DNA of 64,000 nucleotides from NCBI GenBank assembly GCA_016709845.1, contig JADJMA010000007.1, positions 124,001 to 188,000 on the forward strand, written 5' to 3'. The notes under the pieces were generated by a model. It was not told the DNA's origin, made no database searches, and saw only the letters and a list, made by a program, of their open reading frames with translations. The stretch is from Flammeovirgaceae bacterium (lineage in GTDB: Bacteria; Bacteroidota; Bacteroidia; Cytophagales; Cyclobacteriaceae). Positions 29,137-39,615 of this stretch are shown piece after piece. The first letter of the stretch is position 1; every line of letters starts with the position of its first letter. The translations under genes and the position numbers were made by a program.

Positions 29137-31640
29137 GTGGCTGACGAAAGCAATAATCCTCCTGCAAGGCAGAACATTATCCCATCAATATTGAAGATGA
29201 AATGCGTGGCGCCTATATCGATTATTCGATGTCGGTTATTGTTTCACGGGCACTTCCAGATGTGCGTGATGGTCTTAAACCAGTGCACCGCAGGGTGTTG
29301 TATGGCATGCTCGATCTTGGGGTTAATTATAATAAGCCTCATAAGAAGTCGGCTAGAATTGTAGGAGAGGTTTTGGGTAAATACCATCCACATGGAGACT
29401 CCTCTGTGTACGACACCATGGTTAGGATGGCACAAGATTGGTCACTCCGATACACCTTGGTTGATGGCCAAGGAAACTTTGGATCCATTGATGGAGATTC
29501 GCCTGCAGCCATGCGTTATACCGAAGCGCGGTTACGCAGGATTGCCGAAGAATTGCTTTCCGATATCAATAAGGAGACTGTAGACTTTCAATCTAACTTT
29601 GATGATTCCTTAACCGAGCCAACGGTACTGCCGGGTAAAGTTCCTAACCTGCTTATCAATGGTTCATCGGGAATTGCCGTGGGCATGGCTACCAATATGG
29701 CTCCGCACAACTTATCTGAAGTTGTAGATGGAATAATTGCATACATTGATAATAAGGAGATTAGCATAGTTGACTTAATGAAATACATTACCGCTCCTGA
29801 TTTTCCTACTGGCGGTATTATTTATGGCTATCAAGGGGTGCAAGAAGCCTTTCTTACCGGCCGTGGCAGAATTGTTGTTCGTGCAAAAGCGGAGATAGTG
29901 ACCGCTGCAAATGGCCGCGATCAGATTATTGTAACCGAAGTTCCCTATATGGTGAATAAGGCGGTTATGATTGAAAAGACAGCCGCACTGATTAACGATA
30001 AGAGAATTGAGGGTATTAGCGATATGCGCGATGAATCAGATCGCGATGGGTATCGGGTAGTCTATGACTTAAAGAGAGATGCCATTCCGAATATTGTTTT
30101 AAACAACCTTTACAAATACACACAGCTTCAATCTTCTTTTGGTGTTAATAATGTGGCCCTTGTTAAGGGAAGGCCACAGACCCTTAACCTCAAAGACTTA
30201 ATTGTTCACTTTGTGGATCACCGGCATGAGGTGGTTGTAAGGCGAACTAAATTTGAACTGAATGAGGCGGAAAAACGAGCTCATATATTAGAGGGATATT
30301 TGATTGCCCTCGATCATTTGGATGAGGTGATTACCTTAATACGTAACTCACGTGATCCCGAAATTGCCAAGCAAGGATTAATGTCTCAATTCAATCTTTC
30401 CGAAATACAGTCCAAGGCTATTTTGGAAATGCGCCTGCAACGATTGACTGGTCTCGAGCGCGAAAAAATTCAGAATGAGTATGATGAGGTAAAAGCTTTG
30501 ATTGCCCGGTTAAATGAAATCCTGGGTAATGAATCCATTCGTATGGACATCATTAAAGCCGAGCTTGCCGAAATAAAGGAACGGTATGGTGATAAGCGTA
30601 GAACAGAGGTAGTTCATAGTGATGAGGATATCACACTGGAAGATATGATTGCCAACGAAGAAATGGTAATCACAATTTCTAATCAGGGTTACATAAAGCG
30701 CACCTCACTTTCGGAGTATAGAACTCAGGGAAGAGGTGGTATCTGGTCGAAGGCTGCAGGAAGTAAAGAAGATGACTTTACGGAACATCTGTTTATTGCG
30801 CAGGCCCATAACTACCTACTTATTTTCACAGAATTTGGAAAAGTGTATTGGAAGAAGGCCTACGAAATCCCAGAGGGGAATAAGACTTCCAAGGGCAGGG
30901 CGATTCAAAATCTATTGAATATTGAATCGGGTGATCGGGTAAAGGCAGTACTCAATGTGAAAAGCTTAACTGACGAATCCGACCTTGCTAATACGTTTGT
31001 TATATTATGTACCGAACGGGGTACCATCAAAAAGACTTCACTGGAAGCATACTCCAGACCGCGTGCCAATGGAATTACGGCCATTACCATCAATGAAGGC
31101 GACCGTTTGTTAAACGCAGCCTTGACGAATGGCCAGAATGATATTATCATTGCAAAAAGTGAAGGTAAAGCCGTTCGTTTTAACGAAAGAGATGTTCGCC
31201 CTATGGGCAGAACCGCTTCGGGTGTTAGAGGTGTAACGCTTGAATCAGCTGATGACCGCGTTATTGGAATGGTTTGCCTAAGCCGCGAAAATGCTAATTT
31301 GCTAGTGGTATCAGAGAAAGGCTATGGAAAGCGTTCCTTAATTGAGGATTACCGGGTTACTAAAAGGGGAGGGAAAGGTGTAAAAACCATTAATGTTACA
31401 GAAAAAACTGGCAAGCTTGTTGCAATTAAGAGCGTAATAGACAACGATGATCTTATGATCATCAATAAATCGGGAATTAGTATACGAATTAGTGTGGCAG
31501 AGTTACGGGTGATGGGTAGGGCCACACAAGGCGTTCGATTAATTAAGTTGAATGAAGATGATGAGATATCATCCGTAGAAAAAATTCAAAAAATAGAAGG
31601 TGAGGATGTAGCAGAAGCTAACGAACCTGAAAAAGAATAG
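29137..31640 (+). CDS. gyrA: DNA gyrase subunit A, frame-broken near the start
   Basis: Breaks and rejoins DNA with GyrB to introduce negative supercoils. About 834 residues. The start is GTG at 29137 (VADESNNPPARQNIIP), then one base is lost near 29182 and reading continues INIEDEMRGAYIDYSMSVIV. The catalytic Tyr stands in AAMRYTEARLRRIAEE. The C-terminal pinwheel has QGRGGIWSK and the GyrA box-like KRGGKGVKTIN near residue 740, which separates it from ParC. The remaining frame is unbroken. The 160-base upstream gap carries TACCTTGC near 29078 as a weak promoter candidate. Confidence 0.95.
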
Positions 31641-31678
31641 ACATTAACCTGGACTTAAACTTTAATTTTAACTTGATC

Positions 31679-32900
31679 ATGAAAAAGAGTGTAATTTTTA
31701 TTTTACTAATTGGCTTTATTTCTTTTCCGTCTTTGGCGCAGAAAGAAATTAAACCCAGCACTTCGAATGCAGAAAAGGCATTACGTGCTGGTAAATATGA
31801 AGAAGCCAAGACAATTATTGACGCTACTACTTCCAACCAAAGTTATATGGTGGATAAGAAGGGTGGACCCTCTAAGAATGCTGCAACAGCGTGGTATTTG
31901 CGAGGCTTAATTTATGCTGCATTTGATACAACCAAAGTTGCGAGCGCTAAAGCTCTGGTACCCGATGGATTCCCCACAGCAAAAGAATCATTCGACAAAT
32001 CAAAAGAAATCGATAAAGGGGAAACACCCGCTTTCCTAAAAGATGCTGTTGGATTTCCTATAATGAATGATCAGGTAAATGCTTATCTGGCTCAAAGCTA
32101 TTTTAACCATGCGGTTTCTGCTTATCAGGATGACAAAATTATAAAAAGCATTTGAACTTACCGAGCGCACTTTATACTTTATTCCTAACGATACGTCCAT
32201 CCTAATGAATGCAGGAGTATTCTTTGCGCCTTCTGCTGGCGAGTACGACAAGGCCATTAAATTAATCAAGGAATATCAGGAAAAAGGAGGCACCTCCCCA
32301 GATGCCTATGTCATGCTATTCAGCATCTACCGTGATCAGCAGAAGGACAATGAGGCAGCTTTGAAACTTTCTGAAGAATTGGTAGCTAAGTATCCAAATA
32401 ACCCAGAGTATCCAAAGTTTCTATTGGACATGTATGTAAAGATGAACAAGCTACCTGAGGCGAAGGAGCTCATGATGAAACAAGCTGCAGCCGATCCGCA
32501 GAATAAAGAATCACGTTATTTTGTAGGTATTATATGCAGTGAGTTAAATGATCCGGCAGGAGCTAAAAAATGGTTTGAAGAGGCTATTAAAATTGATCCA
32601 ACCTACTTTGAGCCTCAATTGGGATTAGCGGAATTGGTCTATCTGGATGCCAAAACGATAAAGGCTGAAATGAATCAATTGGGTAACTCAAAAGAAGATT
32701 TTAATAAGAAAGTGAAGTTGGATAAAGAGTATCAAGATAAGCTTAAGGTAGCTCTTCCGTATTGGACAAATTGCGAAAAACTTAGCCCCGATGATGAAAA
32801 AGTTTTGGATACTTTGTATCTCATATACGCTGACTTGGAAATGACAGCTGATGTAGCTCGTATAGAAAAGCGAATGAAAGCGCTTGGATTATTAGATTGA
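31679..32900 (+). CDS. Exported TPR protein, frame-broken
   Basis: About 406 residues with signal MKKSVIFILLIGFISFPSLAQ (ATG at 31679). TPR helix pairs follow throughout: NAEKALRAGKYEEAKTIID, ATAWYLRGLIYAAF, AIKLIKEYQEKGGTSPDAYV, EALMKQAAADPQNKESRYFVG-like repeats and PTYFEPQLGLAELVYLD. One break near 32145 is an A lost from a run before AAGCATTTGAACTTACCGAG. It starts 38 bases after gyrA and may share its transcript. The role is unknown, probably a scaffold in the periplasm. Confidence 0.8.
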
Positions 32901-32921
32901 TAGATTTCTTTATTAGTCATA

Positions 32922-32955
32922 AAAAAAGACCTCAGAAATTTCTGAGGTCTTTTTT
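32922..32955. terminator. Bidirectional terminator
   Basis: A run of A, then GACCTCAGAAA / TTTCTGAGGTC, then a run of T: a perfect palindrome between the TPR gene and the oppositely directed membrane-protein gene. Confidence 0.9.
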
Positions 32956-32985
32956 GTTTAAAAGTGAGGCGACATAACTTCCCAA

Positions 32986-33390
32986 TTAACTTCGCCATTC
33001 AAACACCAGGCATGCCAGCAGCGCTTGTAAGATTCCATAGACTAGCCATGTTACCACCATAAAGGCTGAAATGTCAATAGCACTAAACGTTAGTAGCAGT
33101 ACGGGTGCCATTGCGACCAGCCCATAAGTCACAGAAACCTTCAGTGCTTTGGCAACTCCGGTTTCGGTAATTAATTCTTTAGATCGATTCCAAAACCATA
33201 AAATAGCTGCACTCAGTGCAAAGGGGTGTAAATAGAACAACCAATCGGTGTTAAACGAATTAGAACGGAATACCGGGCTATAGTATTCTTCAATCAAGAC
33301 AGGAAAGAATGAGATTAAGCCGTAGAGCAAACCCACGCTAACGATTAGTACCGTAGCGCCTGCCAATAGAATTGTTACAAAGTTTTTCAT
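32986..33390 (-). CDS. Four-helix integral membrane protein, unknown
   Basis: An intact 134-residue frame with about four membrane segments (TILLAGATVLIVSVGLLYGL, HPFALSAAILWFW, VSVTYGLVAMAPVLLLTF, FMVVTWLVYGILQALLACLV) and a short loop with EYYSPVFRSNSFNTDW. No charged catalytic set is seen and I recognise no family. It is divergent from the pyruvate oxidoreductase operon, with 150 bases between the two starts that contain a TGA-N6-TCA site, so it might share that control. Confidence 0.65.
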   Translation of the reverse strand: MKNFVTILLAGATVLIVSVGLLYGLISFFPVLIEEYYSPVFRSNSFNTDWLFYLHPFALSAAILWFWNRSKELITETGVAKALKVSVTYGLVAMAPVLLLTFSAIDISAFMVVTWLVYGILQALLACLVFEWRS

Positions 33391-33456
33391 TTTTCTTTTT
33401 TAACAAAAGTCATACTTGGGATGCTAAAAGTCAATGGATCAGGTCATAGGCTAAAC

Positions 33457-33468
33457 TGATAAAAATCA
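33457..33468. promoter_or_regulatory. FNR/CRP-family-type site before the pyruvate oxidoreductase operon
   Basis: TGATAAAAATCA matches the FNR core TGAT-N4-ATCA with no mismatch. It ends 72 bases before the first gene of the operon. TAAATTTC at 33514-33521 is a near match to the -7 consensus, which would put the site centre about 65 bases before transcription start, a normal activator position. The same geometry occurs before nrdJ and korA. Confidence 0.5.
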
Positions 33469-33540
33469 TAATTGACACTGACTCTCGACAGTACGTGGAG
33501 AATAATCAGAGACTAAATTTCCAATACAAAATTTAAAGCC

Positions 33541-36533
33541 ATGGAAACCCAACTCAATTATATAAATACGGATGGTAATTCTGCCGTTGCCAATATTGCC
33601 TATGCTTTTAGTGAAGTAGCAGCCATTTACCCAATAACACCCTCTTCGGACATGGGTGAAAAAGCAGATGCTTGGTCAGCCGAAGGGCGTAAGAATATTT
33701 TTGGTGAGCGGGTAGATGTCGTTCAAATGCAGTCGGAGGGTGGTGCGGCTGGTGCCATTCACGGAGCACTAACCGGTGGTGCCATGGCCACTACGTTCAC
33801 TGCCTCGCAAGGCCTGATGTTAATGGTGCCCAACATGTTTAAAATTGCGGGCGAAATGATACCAACGGTTTTTCACGTGTCGGCCCGATCGTTGGCGTGC
33901 CAGGCGCTTTCAATTTTTGGTGATCACTCAGATGTAATGGCTACCCGCGGAACCGGTTTTGCTATGTTATCGTCAGGCAATGTGCAGGAGGCGCAGGATC
34001 TGGCAGTAATTGCTCACCTCGCCACGTTAGAATCGCAAATACCCTTTCTCCACTTCTTTGATGGTTTTCGCACCTCGCACTCGATACAAAAAATTGTTCC
34101 TATAGAATATAGTTTGTTGCATGATATGCTCGACATGAAGTATGTCGAAGCTTTCCGAAACAATGCATTAAAGCCTGAGACTCCTTTTTGTAAGGTAGGT
34201 GCACAAAATCCTGATGTTTATTTTCAAGGCCGGGAGACGGTGAATAAATATTACGATGCCTGCCCTGGAATAGTGAAGAAGTACATGAATTTGTTTGGAG
34301 AGAAGACGGGCCGTTACTACAAACTATTTGAATATGTGGGCGACCCCAAGGCTACTAAAATTCTTATCTCTATGGGGTCTTCCATTGAGACCATTGAAGA
34401 GACTGTCAATTATCTGATTGCTAAAGGTGAAAAGGTAGGCGCTATCAAAGTGAGGTTATATCGGCCTTTTAGCTTACAGGATTTTTTGGATGTTGTACCC
34501 ACCAGTGTTAAGAAAATTGCTGTGCTGGATCGTACCAAGGAGCCCGGCTCTCTGGGAGATCCACTTTTCTTGATGTAGTTGCCGCACTGCGCACCCGACC
34601 TGGAAATTCAAATCATTGGTGGCCGGTATGGGCTCTCCTCGAAAGAGTTCAGCATCTTCTATGGTGAAAGCGGTATTCGATCATCTGGATAGCAATGGCT
34701 GGCACGGATTTACCGTGGGCATAAACGATGACGTTACGCACAAATCTATTTCTGTCAAGGAAGAAATTGATACCGAGCAGGAGGGGATTGCACGGTGCAA
34801 GTTCTGGGGATATGGATCGGATGGGACCGTTAGTGCAAATAAAAGTGCTATTAAAATTATTGGTGAAAGTACCGACCTATTTGTTCAGGGATATTTTCAA
34901 TATGATTCAAATAAATCTGGTGGCTATACAGTATCGCACCTGCGTTTTGGTAAAAAACCAATTCAATCTGAGTACCTGTTAAACAAAGTTGACTTTGTTG
35001 CCCTACACAGACCACAATATATCGGACAATACGATATTCTTGAAGGTATAACCGAAGGGGGTACGTTTCTGATCAACAGTAGTCAGAAGCCAGAAAATAT
35101 TTTCCGACTCTTTACGCGGGATATGCAGGAAACAATTTGGAAGAAAAAGATAAAAGTGTTTGCCATCGATGCATCAACAGAGATAAAAGAATTGGTACCA
35201 GCCGGTTCAGGAGAGTTCGCTGATTTGGTGATTGATCCAATTCTAAGACTTAAGGGTGACACTATTCCGGTTTCTAGAATGCCGTTAAACGGTGCTGTAC
35301 CCACGGGTACAAAGAAACTGGAATATCGGGGCGTACCCGGTAATCCCGCTATATGGATTGATAAACTTGACTTTGTAAAGGAGCCTTACATTGCTGAGCC
35401 CTATATTGAATATCCTCCGAGTTGTTCAGGTTGTGGCGAAGTTCCATACATACATTTAGTAACACAACTCTATGGCGATCGAATGATGATTGCCAACGCA
35501 ACGTGTTGCACCTCAATTTATGGAGGCACCTTTCCAACCATACCCTATACAAAAGATAGTAAGGGCAAGGGACCTGCATGGGCTAATTCTTTATTTGAGG
35601 ACAATGCTGAGTATGGATTTGGTATGCGTATGGCGGTAGACTCAAACCGCAAACAGTTAAAGACAAATGTTATTGCGTTGATACCCTTATTGAATAATGC
35701 CCCTTTGCGTAACGCACTCGAAAGGTCTGATGTTATTTGATGAAGTTAATCGGGAAGCAAAAGATCACGCAGATGTTATTAAGAATTTTCTTGGTGAGGA
35801 ACGTAAAAGAAGCTCGGGCAAGAAAGAGCTGCGAATACTTCTTGACAAAGTGGCAGAACTGCAAGATTACTTTGTTGACAAGAGCGTGTGGATTTTTGGT
35901 GGTGATGGTTGGGCTTATGATATCGGGTTTGGTGGACTTGATCACGTAATGGCTTCAAATAAAAATGTAAATATTCTGGTGATGGATACAGAAGTGTATT
36001 CCAACACGGAGGTCAGGCATCTAAAGCAACTCCACGCGGTGCTGTAGCCAAGTTTGCTTCTGGATGGTAAAAAACTGAGCAAAAAGAATCTGGGTTTGAT
36101 GATGACAACCTATGGCAACGCGTATGTAGCCGTGGTTAATATGGGTATGGATCGTGACAAGACAGCGCTTGCCTTTGTGGAAGCGGAGAAACACAATGGA
36201 CCATCGCTCATTATTGCTTACTCACCATGCATTGCCCATGGGTATGATATGAAATATGCGAAGAAGCAATCCGAAAAGGCTGTTAAGTCTGGTTACTGGC
36301 CCATGTATCGATTCAATCCTGAATTGCGTGCCGAAGGTAAAAATCCATTTAGCTGGGATGTACCGGCCACGGAAGACGCGGTAACTTTTAAAGATTACCT
36401 GGAAGAAGAGATCCGATACAAAACGCTCAACTTCTCGAACCCTGTTGAAGCAGATAGACTAAGTAAGCTGGCTATAAAAGATAACGAACAGCGGTTTAGT
36501 GACATTAAACATTTATCAGATACTCAACCATAA
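33541..36533 (+). CDS. nifJ: Pyruvate:ferredoxin/flavodoxin oxidoreductase, single chain, frame-broken; ferredoxin domain not seen
   Basis: Thiamine-diphosphate enzyme that cleaves pyruvate and CoA to acetyl-CoA, CO2 and low-potential electrons. Domain I is complete (GNSAVANIAYAFSEVAAIYP, QMQSEGGAAGAIHGAL, TTFTASQGLMLM, ALSIFGDHSDVMATRGTGFA). The gamma part follows from 34580, then the TPP/cluster beta part (PSCSGCGEVPYIHL, CTSIYGGTFPTIPY, GGDGWAYDIGFGGLDH, AYSPCIAHGYDM). Breaks lie near 34570, 35700, 36007 and 36062. The chain is only about 997 residues, while relatives have about 1170-1200. The missing part is the two-cluster ferredoxin domain: GTKKLEYRGVPGNPAIWI runs straight to CSGCGE with no CxxCxxC motifs, in one open frame. 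Codon TGT at 35504 gives Cys where the family has Gly (NATGCTSI). Confidence 0.87.
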
Positions 36534-36545
36534 ACCTTATCACTC

Positions 36546-37588
36546 ATGGTCGATTTAAAAACTAATTATTGTGGACTTGAATTAAAGAATCCTATCGTAG
36601 TGGGCGCCAGCAATCTTGTTTCAGATATAGATAATCTGGTGAAGTTAGAAAAGCTGGTGCTGCAGCGATTGTATATAAATCGTTGTTTGAAGAGCAAATC
36701 CAGTTGGAATCCCTGGAGATGGAAAATAAGCAGGAAGCTTATAGTAATTGGGATTCGGAACATGATTCATTCTTTCCAAAACTTAAACATGGGGGCCCGG
36801 CCGAACATTTATTGAAATTACGCCAGGCCCGTAACGCAATTTCCATTCCGCTAATTGGTAGTTTGAATTGCGTATATCGCGATACTTGGGTGGAGTATGC
36901 AGAGAAGATGGCCGAAACAGGTATTGATGCTCTGGAGTTAAATTTCTACACCAGCGAAGTGGGCTTTGAAACGGATGGAGCTGCTTTAATAAGGGAGCAG
37001 TTAGAAGTTCTAAAGAGTGTACGCAAGTCTATTCGCATTCCGGTTATTGTAAAACTGAGTCCGTTTTATACCAACACACTTTCGGTAATTTCTAAAATGG
37101 ATAAAGCGGGGGCTTCTGGCTTTGTTCTCTTTAACAGACTCTTTCAACCCGACATTGACATAGAGAAAGAAATCCATCATTATCCTTACAATTTCAGTAG
37201 TGAAAATGATAACCGTTTGGCATTACGGTATGCGGGTTTGCTATATAGTAACATTGATGCATCCATTATCAGCAATACAGGAATTCTATCAGGTAACGAT
37301 GTCATTAAAATGCTTTTGGCTGGGGCCGATGCCGTTCAGGTTGTAAGTGCAATCTACAAACGGGGTATTCACGTGGTTGAAACTATGCTGCATGAGATTG
37401 AGCAATGGATGGAAAAGAAAAAATATCCATCGATCAATGAATTTAAAGGTAGACTATCAAAAGAAAATATGATTGACCCCTTTTCGTACAAACGGGCTCA
37501 GTATGTCGATATTCTTATGCGCTCAGAAATATTTATGCAATATCATCCCAAGCATGGTGAATTAGAGGACGGTCGTGATGATATTTAA
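36546..37588 (+). CDS. Dihydroorotate-dehydrogenase-like flavoprotein, frame-broken
   Basis: FMN barrel protein of about 348 residues. It begins MVDLKTNYCGLELKNPIVVG and, after an A is lost near 36652, AGAAAIVYKSLFEEQIQLE. Middle and end: ISIPLIGSLNCVYRDTWVEY, DALELNFYTSE, IPVIVKLSPFYTN, SIISNTGILSGNDVIKMLLAGADAVQVVSAIYK. This family is distinct from the pyrimidine-pathway PyrD and is often encoded beside pyruvate:ferredoxin oxidoreductase, as here (12-base gap). Its physiological substrate is unknown. The context suggests it exchanges electrons with ferredoxin or flavodoxin. Confidence 0.85.
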
Positions 37589-37617
37589 CAATTAGTAACA
37601 TTAAACTTTAGATAACT

Positions 37618-38127
37618 ATGGCAAAAATTGGAATTTTTTACGGTTCAACAGATGGCAACACCGAACGGGTTGTTACTCAAATACAAACTTTATTAGGTGG
37701 AGAGCCTGTAGCAGCCTTACATAATGTGAACTCTGCTTCAGCCGATGATATGCAACCTTATTCTTATTTGATTCTGGCTTGCCCCACTTGGGAGATCGGT
37801 CAGTTGCAGGAAGATTGGGATTCATTTATTGATGAATTGCAGGATGTCGATTATACAGGGAAAAAAGTTGCCTATGTAGGATTAGGTGACGCGGATGGCT
37901 ATCCGGATACTTTTATTGATGCTCCGGGAATTATTAATGATCGGATTAAAGATAAAGGTGTAACAGTGGTTGGTCAATGGCCAACAGAGGGTTATAACTT
38001 TGAAGCTTCGAAGGGCGTAGTGGATGGCAAATTTCTTGGATTGGTAATCGATGAAGAGAACCAAAAGGATTTGACTGCAGGGAGAATTGAGAAGTGGGTG
38101 GGTATAATTAAGCCTGAGTTTCAATAA
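37618..38127 (+). CDS. fldA: Flavodoxin
   Basis: Small FMN electron carrier of 169 residues. The phosphate loop is GIFYGSTDGNTERV at residue 5; ACPTWEIGQLQEDWDSF and GLGDADGYPDTFIDAPG carry the flavin-flanking loops, and GQWPTEGYNFEASKGVVDGKF is typical of long-chain flavodoxins. It lies 29 bases after the DHOD-like gene and 8 bases before the unknown gene. As the only small carrier in this operon it is the likely electron acceptor of the upstream pyruvate oxidoreductase, a point strengthened by the lack of a ferredoxin domain there. Confidence 0.92.
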   Translation: MAKIGIFYGSTDGNTERVVTQIQTLLGGEPVAALHNVNSASADDMQPYSYLILACPTWEIGQLQEDWDSFIDELQDVDYTGKKVAYVGLGDADGYPDTFIDAPGIINDRIKDKGVTVVGQWPTEGYNFEASKGVVDGKFLGLVIDEENQKDLTAGRIEKWVGIIKPEFQ

Positions 38128-38135
38128 TAAATACA

Positions 38136-38978
38136 ATGGCCGAGATCAGGTTCAAGAAGCCCATCTATCCGGTTAGTAACTCGCTGCGAAATTACCTGCG
38201 AGTTACTAACCGTGAAATTGATGTGCCCATTTCGTATCAGGACCTGACACACGCCAATAGTACGATTGCTCTCTTGGATAAGAAGGGTAAAGATACATTA
38301 TGGGAAACCATGATTTATTCTGAATCTGATAGACAGTTTATTCATGAAGGATTACGTAAGGTGTATGCGCAATTAAAAGTAGGTGGCGATACTTCTGTGA
38401 TCGACCACCTTTTTATTGAGCGGGTGGACTATTGCTTGTATGCCAATACGCATCCCTTCCGGATTCGCATTGTGAATAAGTTGAACGATTTGTTTGACTA
38501 TTTCTACCTCAAGCAAACCGATGCATCGCGTGTTTATGGTATGGAGCTCGAGCATTTGCTTTCCCCGAACAAAATCAATTACCTGGTGAAAGGTGATACC
38601 TTCATGGAAGAACATATCCAGGGAATTCCGGGCGATACCTTCATTCATCATTACCTGATGGAAAACACAAATTACAATCCCATTCGGATAGCCAAGGAGT
38701 TTGTAAAGTTCAATGAACGTAGCCTGGTACAATTACTTGGTGACATGCGTAGAGATAATTTTGTTGTTGAGATCATTCCTGATTTTGATGAACTTCATTT
38801 CAGGCTGAGGTCGATTGATTTTGACCAGGAATGTTATGAAGGAAGTAGCCGTATTTACATGCCTCAATATTTTAAGGAGAATAATCCGATTATTGATTTA
38901 GGTTTTAAAACGATGTCTCCGGTATTGGAATTACAATATCAAAAAGAAGAAAACGAATGCGGCTTCGAAACAGAGTGA
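38136..38978 (+). CDS. Unrecognised 280-residue protein in the ferredoxin/Rnf operon
   Basis: I do not recognise a family. The protein is soluble, with no signal peptide or membrane segment. It begins with a basic segment (MAEIRFKKPIYPVSNSLRNY), has a middle rich in aromatic and acidic residues (RVDYCLYANTHPFRIRIVNK, DYFYLKQTDASRVYGMEL) and several His (GIPGDTFIHHYLMEN), and ends in an acidic tail. It starts 8 bases after flavodoxin and the downstream genes are coupled to each other, so it must be made together with the electron-transfer proteins. An assembly or regulatory factor is possible but unproven. Its 3' end might be affected by a frame break. Confidence 0.6.
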   Translation: MAEIRFKKPIYPVSNSLRNYLRVTNREIDVPISYQDLTHANSTIALLDKKGKDTLWETMIYSESDRQFIHEGLRKVYAQLKVGGDTSVIDHLFIERVDYCLYANTHPFRIRIVNKLNDLFDYFYLKQTDASRVYGMELEHLLSPNKINYLVKGDTFMEEHIQGIPGDTFIHHYLMENTNYNPIRIAKEFVKFNERSLVQLLGDMRRDNFVVEIIPDFDELHFRLRSIDFDQECYEGSSRIYMPQYFKENNPIIDLGFKTMSPVLELQYQKEENECGFETE

Positions 38979-39202
38979 ATACTTCGTATGGTCAACTTAA
39001 TTCGTTGTTGGATTCTATGGCACAAGACGAACTATCAAAACAAGAAAACATAATCCAACTTAAAAACGAATTGGCTGAACTTTATCAGGATGATGAATTT
39101 CTAAGTAAGGATACGATGGGACAACTTGTTCGTACAAGTTTGCGCATGCTGGAGAAATATCCGGTGCGAAATAGATTAAGATCAAAACCGGTGCTTACAT
39201 GA
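38957..39202 (+). CDS. Small unknown protein (up to 81 residues)
   Basis: The frame begins at 38957 or, more conservatively, at the ATG at 39017 (MAQDELSKQENIIQLKNELA). The protein is helical and charged, possibly a short coiled coil, ending RTSLRMLEKYPVRNRLRSKP. It overlaps the 3' end of the upstream unknown gene and its TGA overlaps the ATG of the RseC-like gene. It may be a separate small gene or the true C-terminus of the 38136-38978 protein displaced by an indel. Confidence 0.4.
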   Translation: MRLRNRVNTSYGQLNSLLDSMAQDELSKQENIIQLKNELAELYQDDEFLSKDTMGQLVRTSLRMLEKYPVRNRLRSKPVLT

Positions 39203-39615
39203 CAACCCAATCAGAATATCTGGAGCATATAGGATTAGTCATTGACACCAAGGGAGGTCATCTTAAAATAGCTTTGATCGGATCCGGCTGTTCGGGTTGC
39301 CATAACAGTTTATGCATGTTGGGAAGTTCAAAAGCAAAAGAGATTGATTTAGTTTCTAATGAAAATAGCCTTCATGTCGGAGATGAGGTGCTTGTTAAAG
39401 TCAATCCCACATCAGGATATAAAGCTGTGATGCTTCTTTATATTTTTCCGTTTGTACTGATGATGTTGGCTCTATTCCTTGTGGCCAACGCAGGGTATAG
39501 CGAGGGGATGGCAGGACTAGTCTCATTATTTGTGCTACTTCCTTATTTTTTTATAATCTATCTGTTTAAAAAGAGTTTGGCAGGCCAATGCAATTTTGAA
39601 GTGATGAAAAGATGA
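39199..39615 (+). CDS. RseC/SoxR-reducing-system-like membrane protein
   Basis: A 138-residue protein of the RseC/MucC family, often encoded with rnf genes. A small N-terminal domain holds IALIGSGCSGCHNSLCMLG with three Cys, followed by GDEVLVKV and two membrane helices (AVMLLYIFPFVLMMLALFLV, AGLVSLFVLLPYFFIIYLF). It overlaps rnfB by ATGA, so it is coupled to the complex. In other bacteria such proteins act with Rnf in reducing SoxR or in stress control, but the role here is inferred only from neighbourhood. Confidence 0.8.
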   Translation: MTTQSEYLEHIGLVIDTKGGHLKIALIGSGCSGCHNSLCMLGSSKAKEIDLVSNENSLHVGDEVLVKVNPTSGYKAVMLLYIFPFVLMMLALFLVANAGYSEGMAGLVSLFVLLPYFFIIYLFKKSLAGQCNFEVMKR

